Of a stretch of 39,226 nucleotides of DNA, positions 1 to 7,882 are shown in pieces (within the stretch, counting starts at the first letter, position 1; the number at the start of each line of letters is the position of its first letter). Location of the stretch: NCBI GenBank assembly GCA_038062375.1, contig JBBTXG010000011.1:1-39226 (forward strand), in the 5' to 3' direction. The translations under genes and the position numbers were made by a program. Below the pieces are notes generated by a model. It ran no database searches. It worked only from the letters and a program-made list of their open reading frames with translations, and was not told the origin of the DNA. The stretch comes from JBBTXG01 sp038062375. GTDB taxonomy: Bacteria > Patescibacteriota > Minisyncoccia > Minisyncoccales > UBA10102.

Positions 1-3
1 CCT

Positions 4-28
4 ATGGTCAAGGTCGAACCTTGACCAT
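4..28. repeat. 10-bp perfect hairpin at window start
   Basis: Arms ATGGTCAAGG (4-13) and CCTTGACCAT (19-28) are exact reverse complements around the loop TCGAA. No T-tract follows on either strand within the window, so it is not a clear intrinsic terminator. It stands about 65 nt before a larger inverted repeat. What lies to its left is outside the window. Confidence 0.6.
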
Positions 29-91
29 TCATTCGTCGGCCGATCTCTTCCATCGTCCAATGGTTGGAATGCGGAAGACTGGCAATCGTAG

Positions 92-202
92 GTAAACACT
101 CACTCCCGCGAAGTAAATGAGCAAAATGAGCTTAAAATTTGCGATATAAAAGTTTCAGGAACGGGCTTTTAAGCTTAAAACTTCGCTACAGTGAGTGTTT
201 AC
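92..202. repeat. Nested long inverted repeat (about 111 bp)
   Basis: Three nested tiers pair in order. GTAAACACTCACT (92-104) pairs with AGTGAGTGTTTAC (190-202), 13 bp. GCGAAGT (108-114) pairs with ACTTCGC (180-186), 7 bp. AGCTTAAAA (129-137) pairs with TTTTAAGCT (167-175), 9 bp. The whole could fold as one long interrupted hairpin in RNA, or be a small miniature element with 13-bp terminal inverted repeats. No target-site duplication was identified. It lies just upstream of a tiny ORF. Its size and tiered layout resemble the elements at 32541-32643 and 33499-33588. Confidence 0.6.
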
Positions 203-274
203 TGTACACAATATCATGCGGCAATGAGGAGGAATCCTATTTCAGGTGATGACGTTGGAGGAGCAAGCTTTGCC

Positions 275-409
275 ATGTGTAAAATTGATAAAGATGTAAT
301 TACCATCGTGCTTGGCGGAGACTGCTTTGTTCTCTTCAAGAACGAAAAAGGGTTATCTTTCTTAACTGGTTTTGACGAAGCTTCCGCAGTAGAGCTAAGG
401 TTCTGCTGA
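275..409 (+). CDS. Small hypothetical protein, 44 aa
   Basis: I do not recognise this family. The open frame continues upstream to a GTG at 191, but that codon sits inside the right arm of an inverted repeat. The ATG at 275 has a good Shine-Dalgarno sequence, GGAGGAG at 257-263, 11 nt before it, so I start there. The product begins MCKIDKDVITIVLGGD, is soluble-looking, and ends with a cysteine. It is followed 20 nt later by a strong terminator, which supports a real, separately transcribed small gene. The longer frame (from 191 or the ATG at 224) would give up to 72 residues. The function cannot be inferred. Confidence 0.45.
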   Translation: MCKIDKDVITIVLGGDCFVLFKNEKGLSFLTGFDEASAVELRFC

Positions 410-428
410 TGATAAAAAACAGTGCAGT

Positions 429-466
429 GGGTCTCGCATTACGGCTAGGCGAGACCCCTTTTCTTT
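429..466. terminator. Bidirectional intrinsic terminator
   Basis: A 9-bp perfect stem, GGGTCTCGC (429-437) with GCGAGACCC (449-457), is followed on the plus strand by CTTTTCTTT, which terminates the small gene ending at 409. Read on the minus strand, the same stem is followed about 8 nt later by a run of T, so it also suits the minus-strand glycan operon that ends at 493. Confidence 0.85.
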
Positions 467-492
467 CGAGAAACTAAAATCCGGCTTGTGCA

Positions 493-1476
493 TCATATTT
501 TCTTGGTGAGAGAGTTGAGAAGATCGTTCAGGTTGCAGGTGGCAAGGCAGCACGTGGTGTCTGCGGCTCCATAATAGACAAAAAGCTTATCCTCCACGAT
601 GGCTGCGCCTGAAGGAAAGGTTACATTCGGAACCATGCCTTGCCGTTCGTATTCTTCTTCTGGCCAAAGGAGAGGGTCTTTTGAGTACGCAATTATTTTG
701 GCTAGATTTTTTTTATCGAGGAGTGCAGCGTGGATAAACCACTCGTCAGTTGAGCCACAGTAAATGAGGAGCCAACCTCTTTTTGTTTTGAGTGGAGCCG
801 CTCCTACTTGAGAATCTCTCAAACCGCTTTGAGGTAGTGGAAGAAGAATACGTTGTTGCACAAAGGGGAGAAATTCTTTCTTCCAGTAATCTTGAGATGC
901 ATGGATGAATTGGTCAGTGGATGTGAACTTGGCATACGCAATCGAAGCGTCGAGCTTGTCGGGATGCCAGGTAAGGAGCATCCAGTATTTTTCATTGATC
1001 TTGAGCGGGAAAAGAACACCATCTTTTGAGTTGATATTCGGTCCTATAATGCCGTATTTGCGTACGGTTTTGAAATCCTTCGTTGCGCTTAAAGCGATTC
1101 GGAGAGGCACTCCTTGAAGGTATACTTGTTTTGAGACTGCAGTATAGAAAATATAGTAGGTATTTGCGATTTTGGTGATTCTTGGGTCCTCACATCCAAA
1201 CCGCTCCCATTTGTATTCTGGTTTGATAAGGGGGTAAGGAGATTTGATAAAGTGAATTCCATCGGTACTTTGCGCATATCCAACGGACGAAATATAATTT
1301 TTAAACCCGCCGCCTTCAAGAATCTGGAGATTTCCGCCGACGGCTCGGTACACCATGTGGAAGATACCTTTGTCAAAAACAACAGACGGGTTGAAAACAG
1401 CTCCCGCTTCCCACGCACGACTTTTATCTGGCACGAGGATAGGATTTCCTTTATATCGTTGAAGTTTTATACCCAT
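493..1476 (-). CDS. GH130-like glycoside phosphorylase/hydrolase, 327 aa
   Basis: This belongs to the GH130 family of beta-propeller enzymes, which phosphorolyse or hydrolyse beta-mannosides. Visible family hallmarks are the VFNPSVV segment (27-33), the EDPR motif (96-99) in the second propeller region, and the C-terminal YYGAADT signature near residue 305. The length is normal for the family. The start ATG overlaps the last 10 nt of the upstream GH100-like gene, so translation is probably coupled. It is the last gene of a four-gene minus-strand cluster and ends before a strong terminator. There is no signal peptide, so it is probably cytoplasmic. The exact substrate and the choice between phosphorolysis and hydrolysis are not resolvable here. 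Confidence 0.85.
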   Translation of the reverse strand: MGIKLQRYKGNPILVPDKSRAWEAGAVFNPSVVFDKGIFHMVYRAVGGNLQILEGGGFKNYISSVGYAQSTDGIHFIKSPYPLIKPEYKWERFGCEDPRITKIANTYYIFYTAVSKQVYLQGVPLRIALSATKDFKTVRKYGIIGPNINSKDGVLFPLKINEKYWMLLTWHPDKLDASIAYAKFTSTDQFIHASQDYWKKEFLPFVQQRILLPLPQSGLRDSQVGAAPLKTKRGWLLIYCGSTDEWFIHAALLDKKNLAKIIAYSKDPLLWPEEEYERQGMVPNVTFPSGAAIVEDKLFVYYGAADTTCCLATCNLNDLLNSLTKKI

Positions 1477-2648
1477 TCGTCAAAGAACGGCACTCTTTTT
1501 TGCTCGACAGACTCTTTCGCAAAAAGATACATGGCCGCAGACCATGCTTGATAAGGAGCACCTTTTGGCTCACCAGTCTTGCCATGGAGCCACTCGTTGA
1601 ATTCCCACTTTTGTGTTTTGCCTTTTTGATTTGCTTGGGTAAGTACTTCAAGCTCGTTTTGCGCTTTTCTGTGCTGCTTTGCTTTCACAAGCGCAGCAAC
1701 GTAAAACCCGCCGATAAAAGGCCAAATACCTGCATTGAGATAGTGATAAGGGGTGCGAGCCTCGCAGGTGACAAAATAAGAGTGCCATTCTTTGTCGTCT
1801 GGCTTGATTGGCGGATAGATTGCTTTGCAAGGATAAGGTTTGTTGATCTTTTCTTTTTCGATGTGGTGGAGAATGCGATTTGCGATTGTCGGAGTTGCAA
1901 GTCCTGTGACGATCGCGAGAAGATTCCCGAGGGTGTCGAACCATTCTCCTTGTTCTCGATAGCCATCGTGGGGTTTCCATGCCCAAGGGAGGTAGTAACC
2001 GAGCTTTGAATCGTACAACGAGAGATATTTTTCGATGTCTCCATTTATTACTCTTTTTATATGTTGGGCTGCTTGGTGCTTGCCGTACATTCCAAGCACC
2101 GCATAGTAAAGTGCGTGTGTGTTAATGGTCCTGCCGTATTTATGGGGAAACGCGTCTTGCCAGTCCATGGTAGGCTGTTGGGCTAAGAGCTTGTCTTCGT
2201 TGGGACTTTGGTATTGTAGCCATACAAGAGCTTTGGCAATATGCGTTTTGTGCTTCTCTACCAGTGTTTTGTCGTTATACGTCTTGGCATACACGTGGTG
2301 GCCAATGAGGTACCACAAATTCGAGTCAATGGTGTTAAACGTGACGCGCGATCTTCGATCTCTGTTGTAATCTCCTACTGCATTGGGAATCTGTCCGAGT
2401 TCTGATTGATGGGTGGAGAGCGTTTCGATGCTTTGGCTAATAACTTTTCTGAACTTTTCTCTTGCAAGAGCAGCTCCCAAAGAACTTATCATGCTGTCTC
2501 TTGCCCAAAGTCCTCGGTAGCCGCCCGGAAGCCCTGAAGCAGAAAAACCTCTTGATCCTGCGCAATGTGCAAGAACTGCCATTGCCTTTTCTTTTGCGTC
2601 TTGGTCAAACGACATAGGAAGATTTCTTACGTTTCTCCTTTTCTTCAT
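1467..2648 (-). CDS. GH100-like (neutral invertase/amylo-alpha-1,6-glucosidase-type) alpha/alpha-barrel hydrolase, 393 aa
   Basis: This looks like an (alpha/alpha)6-barrel glycosidase of the kind annotated as amylo-alpha-1,6-glucosidase or GH100 neutral invertase. Motifs seen are GGYRGLWARDS (about 42-52), TMDWQDAF (about 160-167) with an Asp in the place of the family's catalytic acid, and a C-terminal EFNEWLHGKTGEP followed by AWSAAMYLFA, typical of this fold. The frame stays open to a TTG at 2663, but the ATG at 2648 has GGAG about 9 nt upstream and is preferred. Either start lies inside the 3' end of the glycosyltransferase gene (44-59 nt overlap). No signal peptide is seen, so cytoplasmic action on a sugar or oligosaccharide is likely. 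The substrate is unknown. Confidence 0.75.
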   Translation of the reverse strand: MKKRRNVRNLPMSFDQDAKEKAMAVLAHCAGSRGFSASGLPGGYRGLWARDSMISSLGAALAREKFRKVISQSIETLSTHQSELGQIPNAVGDYNRDRRSRVTFNTIDSNLWYLIGHHVYAKTYNDKTLVEKHKTHIAKALVWLQYQSPNEDKLLAQQPTMDWQDAFPHKYGRTINTHALYYAVLGMYGKHQAAQHIKRVINGDIEKYLSLYDSKLGYYLPWAWKPHDGYREQGEWFDTLGNLLAIVTGLATPTIANRILHHIEKEKINKPYPCKAIYPPIKPDDKEWHSYFVTCEARTPYHYLNAGIWPFIGGFYVAALVKAKQHRKAQNELEVLTQANQKGKTQKWEFNEWLHGKTGEPKGAPYQAWSAAMYLFAKESVEQKRVPFFDEWV

Positions 2649-4854
2649 CGACCATAGCTCCAATGGATAAACGCGAAAGAAGATAGGAAATGGTAGATTC
2701 AGCTCCTTGATTGAGGTTTAAGCTGTATTGACCAATTCCATCATGGCAGCCGCCAGTTGTTTCGTCGTACACCATGAGCTGTAAATGATTCTTTCCCAAA
2801 AACCATTGGAACGCGCAGAGTGCATCTTCCAAGTATGATGCGTTTTTTGTGATGGCGTACGCCAAGACTTGTGTTTCAACCATGGAAGCCGCGTCTTCTG
2901 GCTGTTGATCGAAATACGCTCTTTTTTCGTTTCGAACATACCATCCATTTTGACCAATCGGAATATAATACTCATTTTCAAAGGTGATCGATCGAAGAAA
3001 CCGAAGAGCTGTTTGGGCGACTCGAAGATACTTTTCTGTCCGCGTGAGATCATAAGCGTACAAAAGCGCTTCCGGGAGTTTGCTGTTTGAATACGTAAGC
3101 TGATCTTCAAACCACTCCCAGTCAGGCAAAGAATTTTTGTCATAGAGTTCGACAAGATAATCTGCAAATTTTTTCAACAAGTCCATCACTTGTTTTTCAC
3201 GGGGGAAGCGTTTGAAGTAAAAAGAAAGTCCAAGCATTGCAAAGGCGATTGATCTTGGCGCTCGGAGCTCTTTGATTCTTGGGAATGCCTTTTTGAACAG
3301 TTTGAGAGCCTTCGCTGAAATTTCAGTTGGGAGAAATTGTTGAGAGGCTGCATATCCCAATGCCCATATCGTTCTTCCCTGTACGTCTTCCTCGAAGGTA
3401 TCATCTTTCTGTCTTCGGGAGGAAACAAAACTGGCGAAACTTCCATTGGGTCCTTGAGTGAACTGGAGGAAGTTGAGATAGATATTCATAAGCTCGACCA
3501 ATTGCGCGCTTTGATTTTTTTTGTAATTCATCGCGCACACAAGGAGCGCTCTTGCATTGTCATCCACGGCGTACCCATATTTCTTTTGGGGTTTGGTATA
3601 TTTTGCAAACTGGAGGACGCCGAAATTATCGGTCAGGCGCAAGAGGTGATCGAGTTTGATTTCTGGGAATTTATTTTTTTCCGACTTGATGTCGGCGAAC
3701 TTCTGATACATCCGAAAATATGCCTGGGCGACATTTGGCCATGTCATTGGTCTGGTGGCTGCGTATGCGTTCTTAGCCATTGTTTTCATTGTTTTTTCGC
3801 TGGAAAGGAGTTTGTCGAGCGCCTTGGAAATATCAGAAGAGTTTCCGCATCGAACGAGAATGCCATTTCCCTTATCCACAATATATTTGCCGTACTGGGT
3901 GGCAGTACTTATCACAGGCCTTCCACACCCTAACGCGTACGAGAGGGTTCCACTCACCGATTGAGTCTTTGCCACCGAAGGGGAGATATAGATATCCGTG
4001 GCGCGGAGAAAATGAGTAAGCTCTTGGAATGTGAGGTATTTATTGTAAAACCTTACATGATCTTTCAAGTGTAACCGTTCCACTTCTCTCATGAGGAAGT
4101 TTCGATATTGCTCTCCTTCTTTTCTGCGCACGACCGGATGGGTGATTCCAAGGATAAGATAGAGTACGTTTGGGAACCGTTTTGTAATTTGAGGAAGAGC
4201 TCGAATTGCATATTCAATGCCTTTGTTCTTGCTTAAGAGCCCAAAGGTAGAAAGGACCATGTGTTTATCGAGATGCAATTCCTTTTTGTAGTTTTTGCTT
4301 GGCTCAAAGGGTACTTGGGGAATGCCGTGGGGAATAAACGCGATTTTTGTTCGAGGAACGGCATAGCGCGTCGCAAGGATTTCTTGGGAAAGCTTATTCA
4401 TCACCACGACTGCGCGAGCCTTCTTTGCGATGAGTTGGATAATTTTTTTTGCATGGATACTCGGTTTTGGGAGGATGGTGTGAAAGGTCGAAACGAGAGG
4501 TTTTTCTAATACCTGGAGGAAAGGAATGAGATAGTTGCCCCACCTTCCTCCGAAAAGGCCGAATTCGTGCTGGAGATCCACCAGTTTGATTTTTTCGTCG
4601 TTATTTACGTCTCTTGCGAGGGCTACGTATTGCTCAAGTTCGGAAGCTGCGATCTCTCTGATTACCTTGGCATCATAATGGTAGTTCGTTGCAGGGTTTT
4701 CCTTGAGGGCACAGATTTTCGGCTTGACGATTGGATTGTATTGTTTTTCAAAAGCCGTGGTAAGGTCTTGAGTAAATGTAGCAATGCCGCATTCGCGCGG
4801 AGGGTAGGAGCTGATATAGAGAATATACGAGGAGTGGCTAGGAGTTAATTTCAT
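2605..4854 (-). CDS. GT4-type glycosyltransferase fused to C-terminal alpha/alpha-toroid domain, 749 aa
   Basis: The N-terminal ~390 residues form a GT-B glycosyltransferase. It has a first Rossmann strand with PRECGIATF (19-27), a donor-domain start at 'LSTFGLLSKNKGIEYAIRALP', and GCGRPVIST near residue 305. Where GT4 enzymes usually carry the E-x7-E donor motif, this protein has SVAKTQSVSGTLSYA with no glutamate, so its donor chemistry may differ or be weak. The C-terminal ~350 residues are helical, with a YAVDDNARALL segment near residue 430 and a DWEWFEDQ segment, and resemble a glycosidase/epimerase-like alpha/alpha toroid. The start is 5 nt after the stop of the upstream GH130 gene. The cluster suggests synthesis or remodelling of an oligosaccharide. 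The sugar is not known. Confidence 0.8.
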   Translation of the reverse strand: MKLTPSHSSYILYISSYPPRECGIATFTQDLTTAFEKQYNPIVKPKICALKENPATNYHYDAKVIREIAASELEQYVALARDVNNDEKIKLVDLQHEFGLFGGRWGNYLIPFLQVLEKPLVSTFHTILPKPSIHAKKIIQLIAKKARAVVVMNKLSQEILATRYAVPRTKIAFIPHGIPQVPFEPSKNYKKELHLDKHMVLSTFGLLSKNKGIEYAIRALPQITKRFPNVLYLILGITHPVVRRKEGEQYRNFLMREVERLHLKDHVRFYNKYLTFQELTHFLRATDIYISPSVAKTQSVSGTLSYALGCGRPVISTATQYGKYIVDKGNGILVRCGNSSDISKALDKLLSSEKTMKTMAKNAYAATRPMTWPNVAQAYFRMYQKFADIKSEKNKFPEIKLDHLLRLTDNFGVLQFAKYTKPQKKYGYAVDDNARALLVCAMNYKKNQSAQLVELMNIYLNFLQFTQGPNGSFASFVSSRRQKDDTFEEDVQGRTIWALGYAASQQFLPTEISAKALKLFKKAFPRIKELRAPRSIAFAMLGLSFYFKRFPREKQVMDLLKKFADYLVELYDKNSLPDWEWFEDQLTYSNSKLPEALLYAYDLTRTEKYLRVAQTALRFLRSITFENEYYIPIGQNGWYVRNEKRAYFDQQPEDAASMVETQVLAYAITKNASYLEDALCAFQWFLGKNHLQLMVYDETTGGCHDGIGQYSLNLNQGAESTISYLLSRLSIGAMVDEEKEKRKKSSYVV

Positions 4855-4859
4855 GAGTA

Positions 4860-5897
4860 TTAGCTCAAGTGCTTTGATTTGAGTTCAGAAAGGAGGCGCG
4901 AGAGGTCAACGCGAGCTGCCGCAATTCGCATATCAGCCGCTCCATAGTAGATATAAAGATATTTTCCGAAGATTGCAGTGCCCGTGGGAAATACGACGTT
5001 GCTCACAAAACCTTGCTTTTCCCATTTTTGATCCGGGGAAAAGAGCGGATAATCGAGCCGTCCGATAACCTTCAGGGGATTTTTTTTGTCTAACAGGGCC
5101 GCGCTTGCGTGGTAAATACGCGCCTTATTTAATTCTTCCACGGTGTGGAAAATCAAAAGCCACCCCAGTTTGGTTTCTATGGGAGGCGCGCCGCCGCCGA
5201 CCTGTCTCGATTCGAACCAGTATTTATTTTCTAATACGACGTAGTGCGCAAGTTTTCTGAAATACTGTTTCCAAAAGTTTTTTTGTTTGAGTTGCGCGAA
5301 AGTTTTGAAATACACGATATGAACATCCGGAAGAATCCGGTGGATCATGGCAAATTTACCTTTGATTTTTTTGGGAAACAGGAAACCATCTTTTTCCCAA
5401 AGGAGCACTTGTTTGCCGGCGTATTCTTCGTAGAACGACTCAAACATAAAATAGCGATCCTTGAGTTTTTCTTTTCGGAACATGCGAGCCGCGTCGTCAT
5501 AGAGAATTTTTGGACTTATGATGCCTTTTTTTTGCAAGTGCTTGAGATCGCGGCCCTCTGCGTATGCAATAAGGGCATTTTTTCCATCGTGTGCGATGTA
5601 CGTGAGGTAAAAGGTCTTATCTATTTTTACGATGCGAGGGTCTTCTAATCCCTTACTTTCGTGTTCGTATTCAGGCCACAGAATTGGTTGGTTCCATCTT
5701 TCAATCACCTCGGTTGGTCCTTTGAGCTTCGCATATCCGATGCTCGATATGTTGTTTGCATCAATGGCCCGGTAGAATAGGTGCACAAATTCTCCTTCTT
5801 GATAGGCTGCCGGATTGAGGACTGCCGCGCTTTCAAAACTTTTTTTCGTTGGTTCGATTATCACTCCGAGCTTTTCAACTTTGAGAGGCTTGCCCAT
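4860..5897 (-). CDS. GH130-like glycoside phosphorylase/hydrolase, 345 aa
   Basis: This is a second GH130-family beta-propeller protein, clearly distinct in sequence from the one at 493-1476. It shows VLNPAAY (26-32), GLEDPRI (about 83-89), a glycine-rich RQVGGGAPP loop, and the C-terminal YYGAADMRIAAARVDL block. The open frame reaches 5996, but that would overlap the divergent mltG start. ATGs at 5918 and 5897 are alternatives. A TTGTCC-N17-TAGTAT promoter on the minus strand (5937 to 5909) places transcription start just before 5897, so I choose that one. It is the first gene of the glycan operon, followed by the GT fusion after a 5-nt gap. Two non-identical GH130 copies in one operon suggest two sequential or alternative beta-mannoside-type linkages. 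Confidence 0.8.
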   Translation of the reverse strand: MGKPLKVEKLGVIIEPTKKSFESAAVLNPAAYQEGEFVHLFYRAIDANNISSIGYAKLKGPTEVIERWNQPILWPEYEHESKGLEDPRIVKIDKTFYLTYIAHDGKNALIAYAEGRDLKHLQKKGIISPKILYDDAARMFRKEKLKDRYFMFESFYEEYAGKQVLLWEKDGFLFPKKIKGKFAMIHRILPDVHIVYFKTFAQLKQKNFWKQYFRKLAHYVVLENKYWFESRQVGGGAPPIETKLGWLLIFHTVEELNKARIYHASAALLDKKNPLKVIGRLDYPLFSPDQKWEKQGFVSNVVFPTGTAIFGKYLYIYYGAADMRIAAARVDLSRLLSELKSKHLS

Positions 5898-5908
5898 ACG
5901 ATGAGCGT

Positions 5909-5937
5909 ATACTACCATACCCTTGGAGGAGGGACAA
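5909..5937 (-). promoter_or_regulatory. Sigma70-like promoter of the glycan operon
   Basis: On the minus strand TTGTCC (5937-5932) and TAGTAT (5914-5909) are separated by 17 nt. Each matches four of six consensus bases. The -10 ends 11 nt before the ATG at 5897, predicting a leader of only a few nucleotides. This decides against the upstream ATG at 5918, which would lie in the spacer. Confidence 0.45.
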
Positions 5938-5967
5938 TAGTCTTTTGAATGAGAACAAAGAACAGAT

Positions 5968-7014
5968 ATGAGAAAGGTTCTTGTCATTTCTTTCATTGCA
6001 GGGATGGCTGGGATTGTGGTGTTGTTTGCCTGGCAAGGAATCTATGTGCCAAAAGAAGCTCGCGTTGATGAGCAAAGGTTATTTTCGATTGAAAGGGGAG
6101 AGAGCGTGTTTGAAGTTGGAAAACATCTCAAAAAGCAGGGGTTTATTCGGAGTTGGGCGTTCTTTGTGCTTTATGTGATTGGAACCGGAGGTCAAGCGGA
6201 TTTGAAAGCAGGCGAGTATCTCTTGAGTTCCGGGATGAGCACAAAAGAGATTATTGAAAGGCTTGTTCGGGGAGAAAAGGCTTTTGCGACTATCCGGATT
6301 CGGGAGGGATGGAATATCGGGGATATAGCCGAGTACCTGGAAGAACAAAAGGTTATAAACGCAGATGAGTTTTTCAAAGCGGTTGGTTTTCCTCCTTTTT
6401 CTCAAAAAGAGAATAGATCCTTCACATCCCAAAAGGATTGGGCTTTTCAATTTGATTTTCTTGGAGAACTTCCGGAAGGCAGTACGTTAGAAGGCTATCT
6501 CTTTCCCGATACCTACAAGGCGGAACTTGAGACCAGCAGAGAAGATACTGTCGAGATGATGCTTCAAAATTTCGCAAAGAAGCTTGCTCCTGAAATAAGA
6601 GAAGAAATAAAGAAGCAGGGAAAGACAATCTTTGAAGTTGTTACGATGGCTTCATTGCTCGAGAAAGAAGTAAAGAGGAAAGAAGAAAAAGAACTCGTAG
6701 CCGGTATTTTATGGAAACGGCTCGAGCATGGAATTCCGCTCCAAGTAGACGCCACCATTTTGTATATTACAGGCAATCAAGACGGGGAGATTTTCAAACA
6801 AGATCTTCAGATAGACTCTCCTTATAACACTCGCCGCTATCGAGGATTGCCTCCGGGTCCCATTTCCAATCCGGGGCTCGAGAGCATTCTCGCGGCTGTG
6901 CACCCCAAACAGAGTAAGTACTGGTATTATCTCTCAACTCCTGAAGGGGAGACTCTCTTTAGTAAAACCCTTGCTGAACATAACCAGAAAAAAGCAAAAT
7001 ATCTAAGCGATTAA
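5968..7014 (+). CDS. mltG: MltG-like endolytic transglycosylase, 348 aa
   Basis: This is a YceG/MltG family murein transglycosylase, which cuts nascent glycan strands at the membrane and helps end their elongation. An N-terminal membrane anchor (about residues 3-22, VLVISFIAGMAGIVVLFAW) precedes a LysM-like region and the catalytic domain. The family signature is clear: MASLLEKEV with the probable catalytic Glu232, LQVDATILY, and YNTRRYRGLPPGPISNPG near the C-terminus. The length is typical. No strong Shine-Dalgarno is seen before the ATG, but this start gives the correct anchor. It is divergent from the glycan operon and opens a run of envelope genes. Confidence in the family is high. Confidence 0.95.
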   Translation: MRKVLVISFIAGMAGIVVLFAWQGIYVPKEARVDEQRLFSIERGESVFEVGKHLKKQGFIRSWAFFVLYVIGTGGQADLKAGEYLLSSGMSTKEIIERLVRGEKAFATIRIREGWNIGDIAEYLEEQKVINADEFFKAVGFPPFSQKENRSFTSQKDWAFQFDFLGELPEGSTLEGYLFPDTYKAELETSREDTVEMMLQNFAKKLAPEIREEIKKQGKTIFEVVTMASLLEKEVKRKEEKELVAGILWKRLEHGIPLQVDATILYITGNQDGEIFKQDLQIDSPYNTRRYRGLPPGPISNPGLESILAAVHPKQSKYWYYLSTPEGETLFSKTLAEHNQKKAKYLSD

Positions 7015-7022
7015 GACTTTCT

Positions 7023-7050
7023 TTGACTCTGTGGGAGAGTGTGGTATTCT
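7023..7050 (+). promoter_or_regulatory. Sigma70-like promoter upstream of SIMPL gene
   Basis: TTGACT (7023-7028) and TATTCT (7045-7050) are separated by 16 nt and lie just after the mltG stop. The promoter overlaps the earliest in-frame GTG (7031), so it supports the ATG at 7094 as the true start of the next gene, with a leader of about 37 nt. Confidence 0.55.
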
Positions 7051-7093
7051 TGAAGAAAGGGAGCATACACATAATAAGTTAAAGGCAAAACAT

Positions 7094-7870
7094 ATGAACA
7101 ATACGATCAAAACTGCACTTGGAGTCGCGATCATCATGGGAATTTTTCTGTTCGGATATGCGGCGTTACAATACGTGGATTCTTACTCAAAATCGATTCA
7201 ACCTTCTTCGTTTCGAAGTTTTTCGGTCACCGGGGAGGGAAAAGTAGTCGCAATTCCAGATGTCGCTCAATTTACCTTGAGCGTGATCACGCAGGGAGGG
7301 CTTAATATCGAGAAATTGCAACGAGAAAACGTTGAGAAGGCAAACGGCGCGATTGAGTTTGTTAAATCAAAAGGGGTTGATCCCAAAGATGTCAAAACGA
7401 TCACTTTTCAGCTCGAACCTCGCTATCAACATTTTAGCTGCCCTGAACGGGGAGGTCCTTGCCCGCCCCCGGAAATCGTAGGATATACCATTATGCAGAC
7501 CGTCTCCGTGAAAATAAGAGATTTTACAAAGATTGGAGAGATCTTTTCTGGCGTAGTTACCAAAGGCGCAAATTCAGTTTCGCAGCTTTCCTTTACGATT
7601 GACGATCCGGAGGAAATCCAGAGCGAAGCTCGAACTCAAGCGATTCAAAAAGCGCAAGAGAAGGCAAAATCAATTGCAAAAGCAGGGGACTTTCGTATAG
7701 GAAGACTGCTCTCTATCCAAGAAGGCGGATATTATCCACCTCCATTCTATGAGTACGCTCGAGGCGCGGATCTTGCTCCGTCTCTCCCCCAAGCCACCAA
7801 AGCTCCTACGATTGAACCCGGCTCTCAAGAAATCAAGGTGAACGTAACTCTCGTATACGAGATTGAATAA
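7094..7870 (+). CDS. SIMPL (DUF541) domain protein, 258 aa
   Basis: A membrane-anchored SIMPL-domain protein. An N-terminal hydrophobic segment (about residues 8-26) is followed by the family opening FSVTGEGKVVAIPDVAQFTLSV, central YTIMQTVSVKIRDFTKIGEI, and a C-terminal EARTQAIQKAQEKAKSIAK followed by IGRLLSIQEGG. All are standard SIMPL features. A Cys pair (CPERGGPC) sits in the middle. The family is widespread and its molecular function is poorly defined; some members are linked to stress or outer-envelope functions. I start at 7094 because a promoter overlaps the upstream GTG. A second, divergent SIMPL gene lies at 38377-39132. It is probably exported and anchored in the cytoplasmic membrane. 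Confidence 0.9.
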   Translation: MNNTIKTALGVAIIMGIFLFGYAALQYVDSYSKSIQPSSFRSFSVTGEGKVVAIPDVAQFTLSVITQGGLNIEKLQRENVEKANGAIEFVKSKGVDPKDVKTITFQLEPRYQHFSCPERGGPCPPPEIVGYTIMQTVSVKIRDFTKIGEIFSGVVTKGANSVSQLSFTIDDPEEIQSEARTQAIQKAQEKAKSIAKAGDFRIGRLLSIQEGGYYPPPFYEYARGADLAPSLPQATKAPTIEPGSQEIKVNVTLVYEIE

Positions 7871-7882
7871 CATCATAATTTC

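Noticed and set aside
5918..5996. Longer start for the first GH130 gene
   Set aside because: It would overlap the divergent mltG start and run through the promoter; the canonical sequence begins near 5897.
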